Source: an uncultured Desulfobulbaceae bacterium (GTDB taxonomy: Bacteria > Desulfobacterota > Desulfobulbia > Desulfobulbales > BM004). From it: a stretch of 37,848 nt of DNA. How positions within the stretch are numbered: the first letter of the stretch is position 1; each line of letters starts with the position of its first letter. Positions 8,427 to 16,688 of the stretch are shown in pieces. A program made the translations under genes and the position numbers. The stretch spans positions 1-37,848 of the forward strand of contig CAMYKS010000026.1 of NCBI GenBank assembly GCA_947259115.1, read 5' to 3'. The notes below the pieces were generated by a model. The model saw only the letters and a program-made list of their open reading frames with translations, was not told the origin of the DNA and ran no database searches.

Positions 8427-9377
8427 ATGCAGGAAAACAAAATAGCTGTCCTTTTTCCCGGACAGGGATCACAATTCATCGGTATGGGCCGGGAGTTTCT
8501 GGAGGCTGACAAAGAGGCGCAAGCGCTGATGGATATGGCTGAGTCAATCAGCTCGGCACCTTTACGAAAATTATGCTCCAAAGGCCCCATGGAAGAATTG
8601 ACCAAGGCCGTGTATCTGCAACCGGCATTGACTGTGGTCAATCTGATCTGCTGGCAGGCAGTAAGAAAAGCGGGAATTCAAGCGGATTACTTTGCCGGGC
8701 ACAGTTTAGGTGAATACAGCGCGCTCTGCGGTGCAGGCATTTTGACGGTTGAGGACACTTTGAAACTGGTAAGTGAAAGGGGAAGTCTCAGCGAAAGAGA
8801 AGGACAGAAAAACCCCGGTGGCATGCAGGCAATTTTGGGGATGACCCTGGATGATGTCGAGGAAATTCTCACTTCCTTCCCTGAGAATGCCATGGTGACG
8901 GTGGCCAATCATAATACGGAAACACAAATAGTCATTTCCGGTTACCATGAGACCCTTGCAAAGGTTGATGCCATCGTCTCCGAAAAAGGGGGTAAGGCAA
9001 TTACCTTGAATGTTTCAGTTGCCAATCACAGTCCGCTTGTTGCCGGGGCTATTCCGGATTTTGAAAAAATTATGGCAGAGACTTCATTTGCCCCTCCGGA
9101 GAAGCCGGTCCTTTTTAATGTGACCGCTGCTGAAGAAGCTGATCCGACTGCCATCCGTTCGATCATGGGCAGGCAGATTGCCTCAAGAGTGCGCTGGTTC
9201 GAAATCATAAATTCTCTGAAGTCAAAAGGGGTAAAGACATTTGTTGAGGTGGGACCCAAGAAGGTGCTGACCGGGCTGACGAAAAAAATCGTGCCAAAAT
9301 CCTCAGGAAGAAAATTATTCCATGTTGACAGCCCGGAAACCCTGGCCAAGTGCCTTGAAGGCTTAGGTGCTGACTGA
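8427..9377 (+). CDS. fabD: Malonyl-CoA:ACP transacylase FabD
   Basis: Transfers the malonyl group from CoA to acyl carrier protein, feeding type II fatty-acid synthesis. The 316-residue product starts with the family's PGQGSQ motif. The nucleophile is Ser93 in GHSLGE, and the catalytic histidine is His201 in ANHSPLV; spacing and length match well-studied FabD proteins. The ATG at 8427 is chosen because AGAGGG at 8415-8420 lies 6 nt upstream and the protein then starts just before the first conserved strand. A frame opening further upstream at 8358 would be translated from the tandem repeat tract. It stands alone, without other fab genes. Confidence 0.95.
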   Translation: MQENKIAVLFPGQGSQFIGMGREFLEADKEAQALMDMAESISSAPLRKLCSKGPMEELTKAVYLQPALTVVNLICWQAVRKAGIQADYFAGHSLGEYSALCGAGILTVEDTLKLVSERGSLSEREGQKNPGGMQAILGMTLDDVEEILTSFPENAMVTVANHNTETQIVISGYHETLAKVDAIVSEKGGKAITLNVSVANHSPLVAGAIPDFEKIMAETSFAPPEKPVLFNVTAAEEADPTAIRSIMGRQIASRVRWFEIINSLKSKGVKTFVEVGPKKVLTGLTKKIVPKSSGRKLFHVDSPETLAKCLEGLGAD

Positions 9378-9674
9378 GGGATCTTCTTTTGTTCATTTTC
9401 TTTGCGTTGCTGCCCATGTTTACACGTAACAAAAAAATGGAGGGGCCGAGCATTGCTTGACATTCGGCCAAGTTCCAATTATCTTTCCCTGTTTTTTAAA
9501 AATGATCTGGAGCAGAGTAAAATACTCCGTTTTTTTTACAGGCTTCATTTCAAAAGAAGCAGCACCTATTAATTTTTAGCTCTACCCCATATCACCATTA
9601 CGGAAAAGGCTTCCGCCAAGGATGTGGCAAACCGTTTTGCAGGCGAGTAGAGAATAATTATTTGTGATCTGACT
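9378..9674. other. Intergenic region between fabD and ffh
   Basis: This 297-nt spacer has no accepted gene. Apart from a weak terminator-like hairpin at 9515-9537 and AT-rich sequence that may hold the ffh promoter, I see nothing. The SRP RNA gene is not recognisable here. Confidence 0.5.
9515..9537 (+). terminator. Weak intrinsic terminator-like hairpin after fabD
   Basis: GAGTA (9515-9519) pairs with TACTC (9523-9527) around an AAA loop, and a run of eight T residues follows at 9530-9537. The stem is short and AT-rich, so termination would be weak. An outer GGAG/CTCC pairing is an alternative. Confidence 0.35.
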
Positions 9675-11030
9675 ATGTTTGAAAATTTAACGGACAGACT
9701 GCAGAAAGTTTTCAAGGACCTGCGGGGACACGGAAAACTCTCGCCTGAAAATATCGATGAGGCCCTGCGCCAGGTAAGGCTTGCACTGCTTGAAGCAGAT
9801 GTCAACTACAAGGTGGTCAAGGAGTTCATCGCTGCCATTTCGGAGCGTGCCGTGGGCCAGGATGTGCTCCAGAGTCTCACCCCGGGGCAGCAGGTAATTA
9901 AGATTGTTCATCAGGAATTGATTGATCTGCTGGGCGGCCAGACAGAACAGATCAAACTTGACGGCAAGCAGCCTGTTGTCATTATGCTGGCAGGCCTTCA
10001 GGGGTCAGGTAAGACAACCACAGCAGCCAAACTTGCTAAATCCCTGAAGAGTATGGGAAGAAAGCCCTACCTGGTGCCGGCCGACGTCTATCGTCCTGCT
10101 GCCATCGACCAGCTCATGGTTCTGGGCGAATCCATCGGAGTGGATGTCCATCCGTCTGAAACCAGCCAGAACCCGGTGGCCATCTGCCGCAATGCCCTGA
10201 TTGCTGCAGACGAGAAGAACCTGAACACAGTAATTATCGATACTGCCGGACGTTTGCATATTGACCAGGAACTGATGGAGGAGCTCCGGCAGATCAGGGC
10301 CCAGGTCGAACCGGCTGAAATACTATTCGTGGCTGATGCCATGACCGGGCAGGATGCAGTCACCGTAGCCGAGAAATTCAAGAGTGACCTTGATCTGACA
10401 GGCGTGGTGCTCACCAAGATGGAAGGTGATGCCCGGGGCGGTGCGGCCCTTTCCATTAAGAAGGTTACCGATCGCCCCATCAAGTTCGTCGGTGTGGGCG
10501 AAGATATGGATGCCCTGGAGGTGTTTCATCCCGATCGCCTGGCCTCACGAATTCTTGGTATGGGTGATGTCCTCTCCCTGATCGAAAAGGCAGAGGCTGT
10601 TGTTGATAAGAAACAAGCGGAAGCACTTGCCAGGAAAATCAAGAAGAGTGAATTTTCCCTGGAAGATTTTCGGGATCAGATCCAGCAGATCAAGAAGATG
10701 GGAAGCCTTGAGCAGATAATGGGTATGATTCCCGGCCTCAACAAGATGAAGCAGATGCAGAATATGCCCAAGCCCGATGAAAGTGAGCTGGTGCGCACCG
10801 AGGCCATAATAAATTCCATGACTCCGGTTGAGCGCCGCAATTACCAGATAATTAACGCCAGCCGCCGGCAGCGAATTGCCAACGGCAGCGGCACCAGTGT
10901 CCAGGACGTCAACAGGGTCATTAAAAGTTATTCCCAGATGCTGAAGATGATGAAAAAAATGAAGGGCTTTTCCGGTGGCATGGCCGGGGGCAGGAAAAAG
11001 CGGAAATTGCCCAAGGGATTAAGACGCTAG
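9675..11030 (+). CDS. ffh: Signal recognition particle protein Ffh (SRP54)
   Basis: GTPase of the signal recognition particle. With 4.5S RNA it binds signal sequences on ribosomes and docks with FtsY. The 451-residue protein has the N domain (about 1-90), the G domain with P-loop GLQGSGKTT, the DTAGR motif and TKMEGDARGG, and a Met-rich M domain (about 310-451) with the GSLEQIMGMIPG segment and a basic tail. The ATG at 9675 gives the canonical N-terminus MFENLTDRL, although the ribosome-binding site is poor. rpsP follows after a 124-nt gap, as in many bacteria. Confidence 0.97.
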   Translation: MFENLTDRLQKVFKDLRGHGKLSPENIDEALRQVRLALLEADVNYKVVKEFIAAISERAVGQDVLQSLTPGQQVIKIVHQELIDLLGGQTEQIKLDGKQPVVIMLAGLQGSGKTTTAAKLAKSLKSMGRKPYLVPADVYRPAAIDQLMVLGESIGVDVHPSETSQNPVAICRNALIAADEKNLNTVIIDTAGRLHIDQELMEELRQIRAQVEPAEILFVADAMTGQDAVTVAEKFKSDLDLTGVVLTKMEGDARGGAALSIKKVTDRPIKFVGVGEDMDALEVFHPDRLASRILGMGDVLSLIEKAEAVVDKKQAEALARKIKKSEFSLEDFRDQIQQIKKMGSLEQIMGMIPGLNKMKQMQNMPKPDESELVRTEAIINSMTPVERRNYQIINASRRQRIANGSGTSVQDVNRVIKSYSQMLKMMKKMKGFSGGMAGGRKKRKLPKGLRR

Positions 11031-11154
11031 CATAATTGTTTACTATAAGGTATATTGTATGATTAATCTTTTTGAAAAAATAGTATAACGTGCGGACAAA
11101 ATTGAATAAATTAAATTTATTAAGTGCAATATAAAAGAGGAGGCAAAAGGCAGA

Positions 11155-11415
11155 ATGGCAGTAAAAATTCGTTTGACAAGACTTGGAAGGAAAAAGATGC
11201 CCTATTACCGTATTATAGTTGCGGATGTTGAGGCAAAGCGTGACGGCAGGTTTCTTGATATTATCGGCACCTATGATCCATTAAAGGATCCGGCCGAGGT
11301 TCATTTTGATGTTATAAAACTCCAGTCGTGGCTTGACCAGGGGGCTAAACCGACTCAGACCGTTAAAAGCCTGATAGCCAAACATGCTGATACTGAAACA
11401 GCCGTTGCAGAATAG
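11155..11415 (+). CDS. rpsP: 30S ribosomal protein S16
   Basis: Small-subunit ribosomal protein needed for 30S assembly. The 86-residue product has the S16 core [20 protein letters not shown] and an alanine/glutamate-rich tail. A strong AGGAGG Shine-Dalgarno at 11138-11143 precedes the ATG. It is the first gene of the rpsP-khpA-rimM-trmD run, with gaps of only a few nucleotides up to rimM, so it is probably the head of an operon. Confidence 0.97.
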   Translation: MAVKIRLTRLGRKKMPYYRIIVADVEAKRDGRFLDIIGTYDPLKDPAEVHFDVIKLQSWLDQGAKPTQTVKSLIAKHADTETAVAE

Positions 11416-11420
11416 GTTGT

Positions 11421-11651
11421 ATGAAAGAGCTGATTCATTATATTGCGACTGCACTGGTTGATAATCCTGAACAGGTTCAGGTTACGGAAACTGAGCAGGA
11501 GGATACCGTTATCATTGAATTGACGGTGGCAAAGGAGGATCTTGGCAAGGTGATCGGCAAGCAGGGAAGAACAGCCAAGGCCATGCGTTCACTGCTTTCT
11601 GCAGCAGCAGGCAAGATCGACAAACGTTCCAGGCTTGAAATTATGGAATAG
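11421..11651 (+). CDS. khpA: KhpA-type KH-domain RNA-binding protein
   Basis: Small single KH-domain protein that binds RNA and is usually found between rpsP and rimM. The 76-residue product carries the GxxG loop in [12 protein letters not shown] at about residues 43-54. The gap to rpsP is 5 nt, and rimM starts 1 nt after its stop, which suggests translational coupling. In several bacteria KhpA pairs with KhpB; no KhpB is present here. Confidence 0.92.
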   Translation: MKELIHYIATALVDNPEQVQVTETEQEDTVIIELTVAKEDLGKVIGKQGRTAKAMRSLLSAAAGKIDKRSRLEIME

Positions 11652-11652
11652 A

Positions 11653-12210
11653 ATGATCCTGGACTCTGACCGGCGAGATCCTGCATTGGGGGATGATCTT
11701 GTTATGATCGGCAAGATCGTTAAGCCCCATGGCATTCGAGGTGAAGTCAAGGTCTTTTCCTTTTCTGAACAGCCGGAAAATTTTAAGCACTATATAAAAG
11801 TTGTCCTGCAGGAAACTCCAGGAAGCGGGCCGCAGATTTACAAAGTTGTTAAAAGTCGGGAGCAGGGCAAACTGGCAATCCTGCAGTTGCAGGGAGTGGA
11901 CTCCAGGGAGGCAGCCGAAGCCCTCAAGGGAAGCACGGTCTGGATAGAGAAAGACTATTTCCCGAAACTGGGCCCTGATGAATACTACTGGCATCAACTG
12001 AAGGGTCTTGAGGTGCTTACCGAGTCAGGCCGGGATCTTGGTAGGGTTTCCAGGCTTTTTAGCACTCCGGCCCACGATATAATGGTAGTGAGCGGGGGAG
12101 GTCGGGAATATTTGATTCCAGCAACAAAGGAAATCATTAATAAGATTGACGACCGGAGCGGGAGGTTGATAATCACACCGCCCCCGGGATTGCTCGATGC
12201 AAATAAGTAA
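11653..12210 (+). CDS. rimM: Ribosome maturation factor RimM
   Basis: Assists late assembly of the 30S head by binding near S19. The product is about 185 residues: an N-terminal RimM barrel ([16 protein letters not shown]) and a C-terminal PRC-barrel ([11 protein letters not shown]... [10 protein letters not shown]). The ATG at 11653 directly follows the khpA stop; an alternative ATG at 11704 would start right at the conserved IGKIVKPHG segment. Position between khpA and trmD is the standard arrangement. Confidence 0.93.
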   Translation: MILDSDRRDPALGDDLVMIGKIVKPHGIRGEVKVFSFSEQPENFKHYIKVVLQETPGSGPQIYKVVKSREQGKLAILQLQGVDSREAAEALKGSTVWIEKDYFPKLGPDEYYWHQLKGLEVLTESGRDLGRVSRLFSTPAHDIMVVSGGGREYLIPATKEIINKIDDRSGRLIITPPPGLLDANK

Positions 12211-12254
12211 GACTGTTTTATACCTCAATATATCTTGTAAGGAATAGTAAAATT

Positions 12255-13016
12255 ATTCGATTTGACATACTGACCATTTTTCCTAATCTGCTGGACTCGC
12301 CTCTGCAGGAAGGCATAATCCGGCGGGCGGTGGCAGCAGGAAAGATACGTGTCAATATCCATGATATAAGAGATTTTGCTCTGGACAAGCATGCCATGAC
12401 AGATGATCGGCCTTACGGCGGTGGAGAGGGCATGGTTATGAAACCGGAGCCCATTGCCGGGGTTCTGCAGGCCATCGGGAAAAAAAATCCTGCCGGCCGG
12501 GTCATATTTCTTTCGCCCCAGGGAAGGACATATACCCAGGAGACAGCGGCAAGGCTTGCGACCCATGAACACCTTGTGCTCCTCTGCGGCAGGTATGAAG
12601 GGGTTGATGAGAGGATCAGGGCAAATTACGTGGATGAAGAGATTTCCATCGGGGATTATATCCTCACCGGAGGAGAACTCGCAGCAATGGTTATGGTCGA
12701 TTCGATCACCAGGCTGCTTCCCGGGGTTTTGGGATGTGAGGATTCGGCGGAAAATGATACGTTCAGCCGGGGATTGTTGAAAAACCCCCAGTACACCAGG
12801 CCACGGGAATTTGAAGGGCATATGGTTCCCGATATCCTGTTAAGCGGCGACCATGCCGCCGTCGCAGAGTGGAGACTTTTGGCCTCGGTACGCCAGACAC
12901 TGGAGAGGCGGCCGGAGCTGCTGGCACGGGTCGTTTTCACTAAGGAAGAGCTGGGAGTTTTAAAGAAAAACAGGCTGCTTGAGGCTGTTGAAAAATACAA
13001 TACCATACAGCAGTAA
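12255..13016 (+). CDS. trmD: tRNA (guanine-N1)-methyltransferase TrmD, probable ATT start
   Basis: Methylates G37 of tRNAs with SAM and so prevents +1 frameshifting. The family's N-terminus (M)[11 protein letters not shown] is encoded in frame from 12258, and the trefoil-knot motifs [13 protein letters not shown] and [13 protein letters not shown] follow, so the protein is complete at about 253 residues. From the upstream in-frame TAA (12204-12206) to the conserved start there is no ATG, GTG or TTG. Candidates are ATT at 12255 or 12252, preceded by AAGGA at 12239-12243, or a CTG at 12213. The first usual start codon in frame (GTG 12327) would delete about 24 conserved residues. ATT at 12255 exactly matches the family start. 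A base error in this copy cannot be excluded. Confidence 0.88.
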   Translation: MRFDILTIFPNLLDSPLQEGIIRRAVAAGKIRVNIHDIRDFALDKHAMTDDRPYGGGEGMVMKPEPIAGVLQAIGKKNPAGRVIFLSPQGRTYTQETAARLATHEHLVLLCGRYEGVDERIRANYVDEEISIGDYILTGGELAAMVMVDSITRLLPGVLGCEDSAENDTFSRGLLKNPQYTRPREFEGHMVPDILLSGDHAAVAEWRLLASVRQTLERRPELLARVVFTKEELGVLKKNRLLEAVEKYNTIQQ

Positions 13017-13057
13017 AACCATATAAAAGAAGTTGGATAAGCTGTATTCGAGATAAA

Positions 13058-13645
13058 GTGACTGAGCAGGAGGTTGGAAAGGGCAGGATAGATTTGGTGT
13101 TGGTTCATTACCCGGTTATAAACAAGAACGGGGAAAAAATCGGCTCCGCTGTCACAAATCTGGATCTGCATGATATTTCTCGAGCGGCAAAGACTTTCGG
13201 TGTTGGTTCTCTGTATGTTGTCACACCTTACAGCGATCAACAGGAACTTTTCCAGGAACTGCTGGACCACTGGCTCAAAGGCCATGGGGCTAAATATAAT
13301 GCCAAGCGTGGGGAGGCTCTGTCCCTGGTGCATATCTGTGATGACCTGGACCAGGTTTTTGCAGAGGTAACAGAGAAATGGAAGCAGAGGCCTACAGTTC
13401 TGGCCACTTGCGCCCAAGAGAAACATCCCGCCGTATGGCCTTACCAAATGGTGCGGCGGAAGATTGCAGAGGGGGAATGCTTTCTCATCCTTTTTGGAAC
13501 TGCCTGGGGATTGGCCCAGGAGGTGATTGAAGCAGGAGACGGTATCTTGCCGCCCATTGCCGGTTCAGGTAGTTACAACCACCTGTCGGTAAGGTCTGCT
13601 GCAGCCATTGTCCTGGACAGGCTGCTTGGAACAGGAGAGGCGTAA
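13058..13645 (+). CDS. SPOUT-family RNA methyltransferase (COG4752/PF09936 type)
   Basis: Predicted SAM-dependent RNA methylase with an alpha/beta-knot fold. The 195-residue product matches the pattern of the TM1570-like family: LVHYPV, AVTNLDLHDISRAAKTFGV, KYNAKRGEALSLV, LFGTAWGL and the C-terminal knot NHLSVRSAAAIVLDRLLG. The substrate is unknown. It sits between trmD, also a SPOUT enzyme, and rplS, so a translation-related target is likely. The GTG at 13058 is a tentative start with a poor ribosome-binding site; a TTG near 13094 would begin right at the conserved segment. Confidence 0.85.
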   Translation: MTEQEVGKGRIDLVLVHYPVINKNGEKIGSAVTNLDLHDISRAAKTFGVGSLYVVTPYSDQQELFQELLDHWLKGHGAKYNAKRGEALSLVHICDDLDQVFAEVTEKWKQRPTVLATCAQEKHPAVWPYQMVRRKIAEGECFLILFGTAWGLAQEVIEAGDGILPPIAGSGSYNHLSVRSAAAIVLDRLLGTGEA

Positions 13646-13708
13646 GGTAAAATAAGTAAATGTCGAGTATATTTATCAGGGATCCTGAAGCATCGAGTTA
13701 CAAGAATT

Positions 13709-13819
13709 ATGAGCAGGTTTCAGTATCCTAAAACAGAGATGATTTTTAACAACAATAAGGGTGATGTGGAGGCGCCCATCGGAGAATTCAACAATCCGAG
13801 AATAGCTGAGTATGAGTAG
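13709..13819 (+). CDS. Possible 36-codon leader reading frame overlapping rplS
   Basis: An ATG-initiated frame of 36 codons (N-terminus [12 protein letters not shown]-terminus PRIAEYE) ends with TAG at 13817-13819, eight nucleotides inside rplS. The rplS ATG (13812-13814) thus overlaps its end. rplS has no strong Shine-Dalgarno of its own, so termination of this frame could deliver ribosomes to rplS. Its own ribosome-binding site is weak, and it matches no family I recognise. It may be chance. Confidence 0.3.
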   Translation: MSRFQYPKTEMIFNNNKGDVEAPIGEFNNPRIAEYE

Positions 13820-14165
13820 CAATATTATTGAACGAATTGACAGAGAGCAGATGCGTTATGATATGCCGGATTTTCGTCCCGGTGACTCGATCAAAGTGCA
13901 CATCCGCATTATTGAGGGCAACAAGGAAAGGGTACAGATTTTTGAGGGTGTGGTTATCCGGCGCAGAAGAGGCAACATGGGTGCTACTTTCACCGTGCGC
14001 AAGATATCACACGGCGTAGGAGTTGAAAAAACATTTGCCCTGCATTCTCCAAGACTGGAAAAAGTTGAAATTATTTCCCGTGGTAAAGTTCGCCGCTCAA
14101 GGCTGTATTATCTGCGTGAGCGCCGCGGCAAGGCTGCCCGTATCAAAGAAAAAGGGTTACGCTAA
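13812..14165 (+). CDS. rplS: 50S ribosomal protein L19
   Basis: Large-subunit protein at the 30S-50S interface. The 117-residue product shows the L19 core: [41 protein letters not shown], and [21 protein letters not shown] at the end. The start at 13812 has a weak ribosome-binding site and overlaps the small frame ending at 13819. rnhB follows after 17 nt. Confidence 0.97.
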   Translation: MSSNIIERIDREQMRYDMPDFRPGDSIKVHIRIIEGNKERVQIFEGVVIRRRRGNMGATFTVRKISHGVGVEKTFALHSPRLEKVEIISRGKVRRSRLYYLRERRGKAARIKEKGLR

Positions 14166-14182
14166 CAGCTGGAGGTCCGGGG

Positions 14183-14827
14183 ATGGGTTCGGTAAAACTA
14201 TGGCCTGATCCAGAACCCGACACGTATTCCCTGGAAAGATGCCTCAGGCAGAAGGGGTATCAATGGGTTGGCGGCCTGGATGAAGTAGGACGGGGGCCCC
14301 TGGCCGGGCCGGTGGTTGCCGCCTGTGTTGTTTTGGAGGAAAACTGCGATTATAGCATTTTTGTTGATTCCAAGACCATCAGGGCTGAAAAGCGGGCCAG
14401 TCTGTATGATGAATTGCGGAAGAATGGAGCAAAAATCGGTGTCGGCATCGTTTCAGAGGTAGACATTGATCGCCTTAATATTCTGCAGGCCTCCCTGCAG
14501 GCCATGAAAAAGGCTGTTCTTGCCATGCCTCTGCAGCCGGATTTTCTTCTTGTGGACGGCAACCAACCAATACCCATGGCAATTCCACAGCAAACCCTGG
14601 TCAAGGGTGAATCGAAAAGCGCCTCCATTGCTGCAGCCTCCATTATAGCTAAAGTTGTGCGTGACGAACTGATGGAAAAATACCATCTGCAGTATCCGGA
14701 ATATAATTTTCAACAGAACAGGGGATATCCTACCCTTGAACACAGGCAGGCAATCAAGACCCATGGCCCCTGTGCCATCCACCGTCAGAGCTTTAAATGC
14801 GTCAAGGAGTTCATTGTTAAGACCTGA
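14183..14827 (+). CDS. rnhB: Ribonuclease HII
   Basis: Cleaves the RNA strand of RNA-DNA hybrids and removes single misincorporated ribonucleotides. The 214-residue product has the catalytic GLDEVGRGPLAGPVV segment (Asp33, Glu34), the DSK motif, the LVDGN segment supplying a third acidic residue, and the conserved ASIIAKVVRD and GYPTLEHRQA stretches. A GGAGG site at 14171-14175 precedes the ATG. Its place between rplS and yraN is conserved in many proteobacteria. Confidence 0.95.
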   Translation: MGSVKLWPDPEPDTYSLERCLRQKGYQWVGGLDEVGRGPLAGPVVAACVVLEENCDYSIFVDSKTIRAEKRASLYDELRKNGAKIGVGIVSEVDIDRLNILQASLQAMKKAVLAMPLQPDFLLVDGNQPIPMAIPQQTLVKGESKSASIAAASIIAKVVRDELMEKYHLQYPEYNFQQNRGYPTLEHRQAIKTHGPCAIHRQSFKCVKEFIVKT

Positions 14828-14867
14828 ACAGGAGCAGATAATGCATGGTCGGCAGCTCGAAATCGAA

Positions 14868-14960
14868 GTTTATACCCTGTCGTTAAGGGTGTTTATACCC
14901 CTCAAGGGGGTTTATGCCCTGTATTTAAAGGGTATACTAAAAAGAGTACCCTGTTGTTAA
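14868..14960. repeat. Dispersed GTTTATACCC repeat cluster, copy B
   Basis: This part of the rnhB-yraN spacer contains GTTTATACCC at 14868-14877 and 14891-14900, and the variant GTTTATGCCC at 14910-14919. CCCTG(T)(C/T)GTTAA occurs at 14875-14886 and 14949-14960. Order and spacing match the ftsE-cooC spacer (3374-3513) read on the opposite strand. The elements could fold on themselves through GGGT/ACCC pairings. No coding potential is seen. Confidence 0.7.
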
Positions 14961-15031
14961 AGATACCTATCTGGAAGACCTACTTCGTTCCCTCTCAACG
15001 AGTCTGATAAATTTTAATTCGCTGATTGCAT

Positions 15032-15427
15032 ATGACTCTCAATAAAAAAGAACTGGGAGCACATGGCGAGGAAATTGCCGTCAGCTATTTGCAGAGCCGG
15101 GGTTACCGGATACTGGAACGCAACTATCGCATTCGGCTTGGTGAAATTGATATTATCGCGGAACATGGCGAGGATCTTGTTTTTATTGAAGTGAAAACAC
15201 GATCCGACATCCTCTTCGGCTCTCCTTTTGATTCCGTAACACTCTCCAAACAGAGGCAGCTTTCAAAAGTTGCCCTTGAATACATGAGCAAACGTGGCTG
15301 CCATGATCGTCCGGCTCGCTTTGACGTTATAGGAATCCGGTTAAAGGGGGTAAACCCTGCGCAATTACGTGCTGCAAAGATAGAATTAATACAAAATGCA
15401 TTTGACCTCTGTTATGGCAATGTGTGA
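15032..15427 (+). CDS. yraN: YraN family (UPF0102) endonuclease-like protein
   Basis: Small protein with a restriction-endonuclease-like fold, often next to rnhB; its biological role is not established. The 131-residue product shows the family pattern G-x-x-G-E-E-I-A near the N-terminus, then RNYRIRLGEIDIIA and DLVFIEVKTR, which supply the PD-(D/E)xK-like acidic and lysine residues. The ATG at 15032 is preferred over an in-frame TTG at 15026. Neither has a good ribosome-binding site. Confidence 0.9.
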   Translation: MTLNKKELGAHGEEIAVSYLQSRGYRILERNYRIRLGEIDIIAEHGEDLVFIEVKTRSDILFGSPFDSVTLSKQRQLSKVALEYMSKRGCHDRPARFDVIGIRLKGVNPAQLRAAKIELIQNAFDLCYGNV

Positions 15428-15478
15428 AAATGGCATATAAATTATTTTTTTCCTTTTATCCGGAGAATGGGCTGTCTG

Positions 15479-16528
15479 ATGCATAGTGCTCCAAGCAAAA
15501 ATAATATTTCCAGCAGCAGACAGAATCTGGTTGGAATTACCATGGGCTGTCCGGTTGGTATCGGTCCGGAAATAATTCTGCGTTTTCTGGCAAAAAGAAA
15601 ATTTCCTGCACCGTATTTTCCAGTGGTAATTGGCGATATCGGTGTTCTGCAGCGCAGCGCCAGAGAATTACAGGTTAATATTGAGGTCATTGCGTGGCAG
15701 CCTGGGCAGCAGGTTGAGGTGGAGAAAATTCAGGTCATTGAGCCCCAGAGAAGTGGCGGGTATGCTTTGCAGTCTGAAAGTCTGCACTGGGGAGTACCGG
15801 GCAGAAAAACAGGGCGTGCAGCTGCAGCCTACATAGAAGACGCTGTAGGTTTGATCACCCGGGGTGAGCTGGATGCAATGGTGACCTGTCCCATCGCCAA
15901 ATATGCCATCCAGCTGGCAGGCTATGATTTTCCGGGTCACACCGAGATGCTGGCCTCTTTATGTGATACGCAAAATTATGGCATGATGATGGCCGCAAAC
16001 AGGTTAAGGGTTTCACTGGTCACCATACACACTCCCTTGGCCAAAGTAGCTGAACAGTTGGACCAGGAAGAAATAAGGCGCATAATTAACCTAACCGGTG
16101 AGACACTCATAAAGGATTTTGGTATTGCCAAACCGCGTATTGCTGTTGCCGGTTTTAACCCCCATGGTGGGGAATCCGGCCTTTTCGGCGAAGAGGAGCG
16201 ATTGATCATAGAACCGGCAGTCGCCGCATCGGCTTCAGAAGAGTGGGAGCTGACAGGTCCCCTGCCGCCTGATACGGTCTTTAAGATGGCCTATGACAAC
16301 AGGTTTGATGCAGTGGTGGCGATGTATCATGACCAGGGCCTCATCCCCTTCAAGCTTGTGCATTTTGCGGATGGAGTTAATCTCACCATGGGCCTGCCGA
16401 TTATCCGTACTTCCGTGGATCACGGAACAGCGTATGATATAGCCGGTAAAGGCCTGGCAAGTGATTCCAGCCTGGAGGCCGCTTTTGCAATGGCTACCAA
16501 GATCATTGGCAACAGGGAAAAGAGGTAA
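15479..16528 (+). CDS. pdxA: 4-hydroxythreonine-4-phosphate dehydrogenase PdxA
   Basis: NAD-dependent oxidation of 4-phosphohydroxy-L-threonine in the DXP-dependent pathway to pyridoxal phosphate. The product of about 350 residues has the PdxA start VGITMGCPVGIGPEI and the three metal-binding histidine segments FPGHTEML, GFNPHGGESGLFG and AMYHDQGLIPFK, plus the closing RTSVDHGTAYDIAGKG motif. Start choice is uncertain: GGAG at 15462-15465 is 13 nt before the ATG at 15479 but only 1 nt before an in-frame ATG at 15467. The first residues are not conserved in either case. No other pyridoxine gene is nearby. Confidence 0.93.
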   Translation: MHSAPSKNNISSSRQNLVGITMGCPVGIGPEIILRFLAKRKFPAPYFPVVIGDIGVLQRSARELQVNIEVIAWQPGQQVEVEKIQVIEPQRSGGYALQSESLHWGVPGRKTGRAAAAYIEDAVGLITRGELDAMVTCPIAKYAIQLAGYDFPGHTEMLASLCDTQNYGMMMAANRLRVSLVTIHTPLAKVAEQLDQEEIRRIINLTGETLIKDFGIAKPRIAVAGFNPHGGESGLFGEEERLIIEPAVAASASEEWELTGPLPPDTVFKMAYDNRFDAVVAMYHDQGLIPFKLVHFADGVNLTMGLPIIRTSVDHGTAYDIAGKGLASDSSLEAAFAMATKIIGNREKR

Positions 16529-16688
16529 TAGGGCAGGGCCCGCCGCTCCCTGTAAAAACATCCCTTGCGGCTGATAAATGTATGGCTTGAATATGAGCTC
16601 TTTGTTAAGAATGTGTCAGGACGGGAAGGATATGGCCCCTGCCTTTTTTCAGAATATATAATGATACAAGCCCGGATTGTTAAACATA

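Noticed and set aside
12330..13016. Short TrmD beginning at GTG 12327 or nearby
   Set aside because: It would lack the conserved RFDILTIFP strand that is plainly encoded just upstream in the same frame.
16616..16650. Intrinsic terminator after pdxA
   Set aside because: A T-run is present (CCTTTTTTC), but the preceding GC-rich stretch folds only into a broken 3+3 bp stem.
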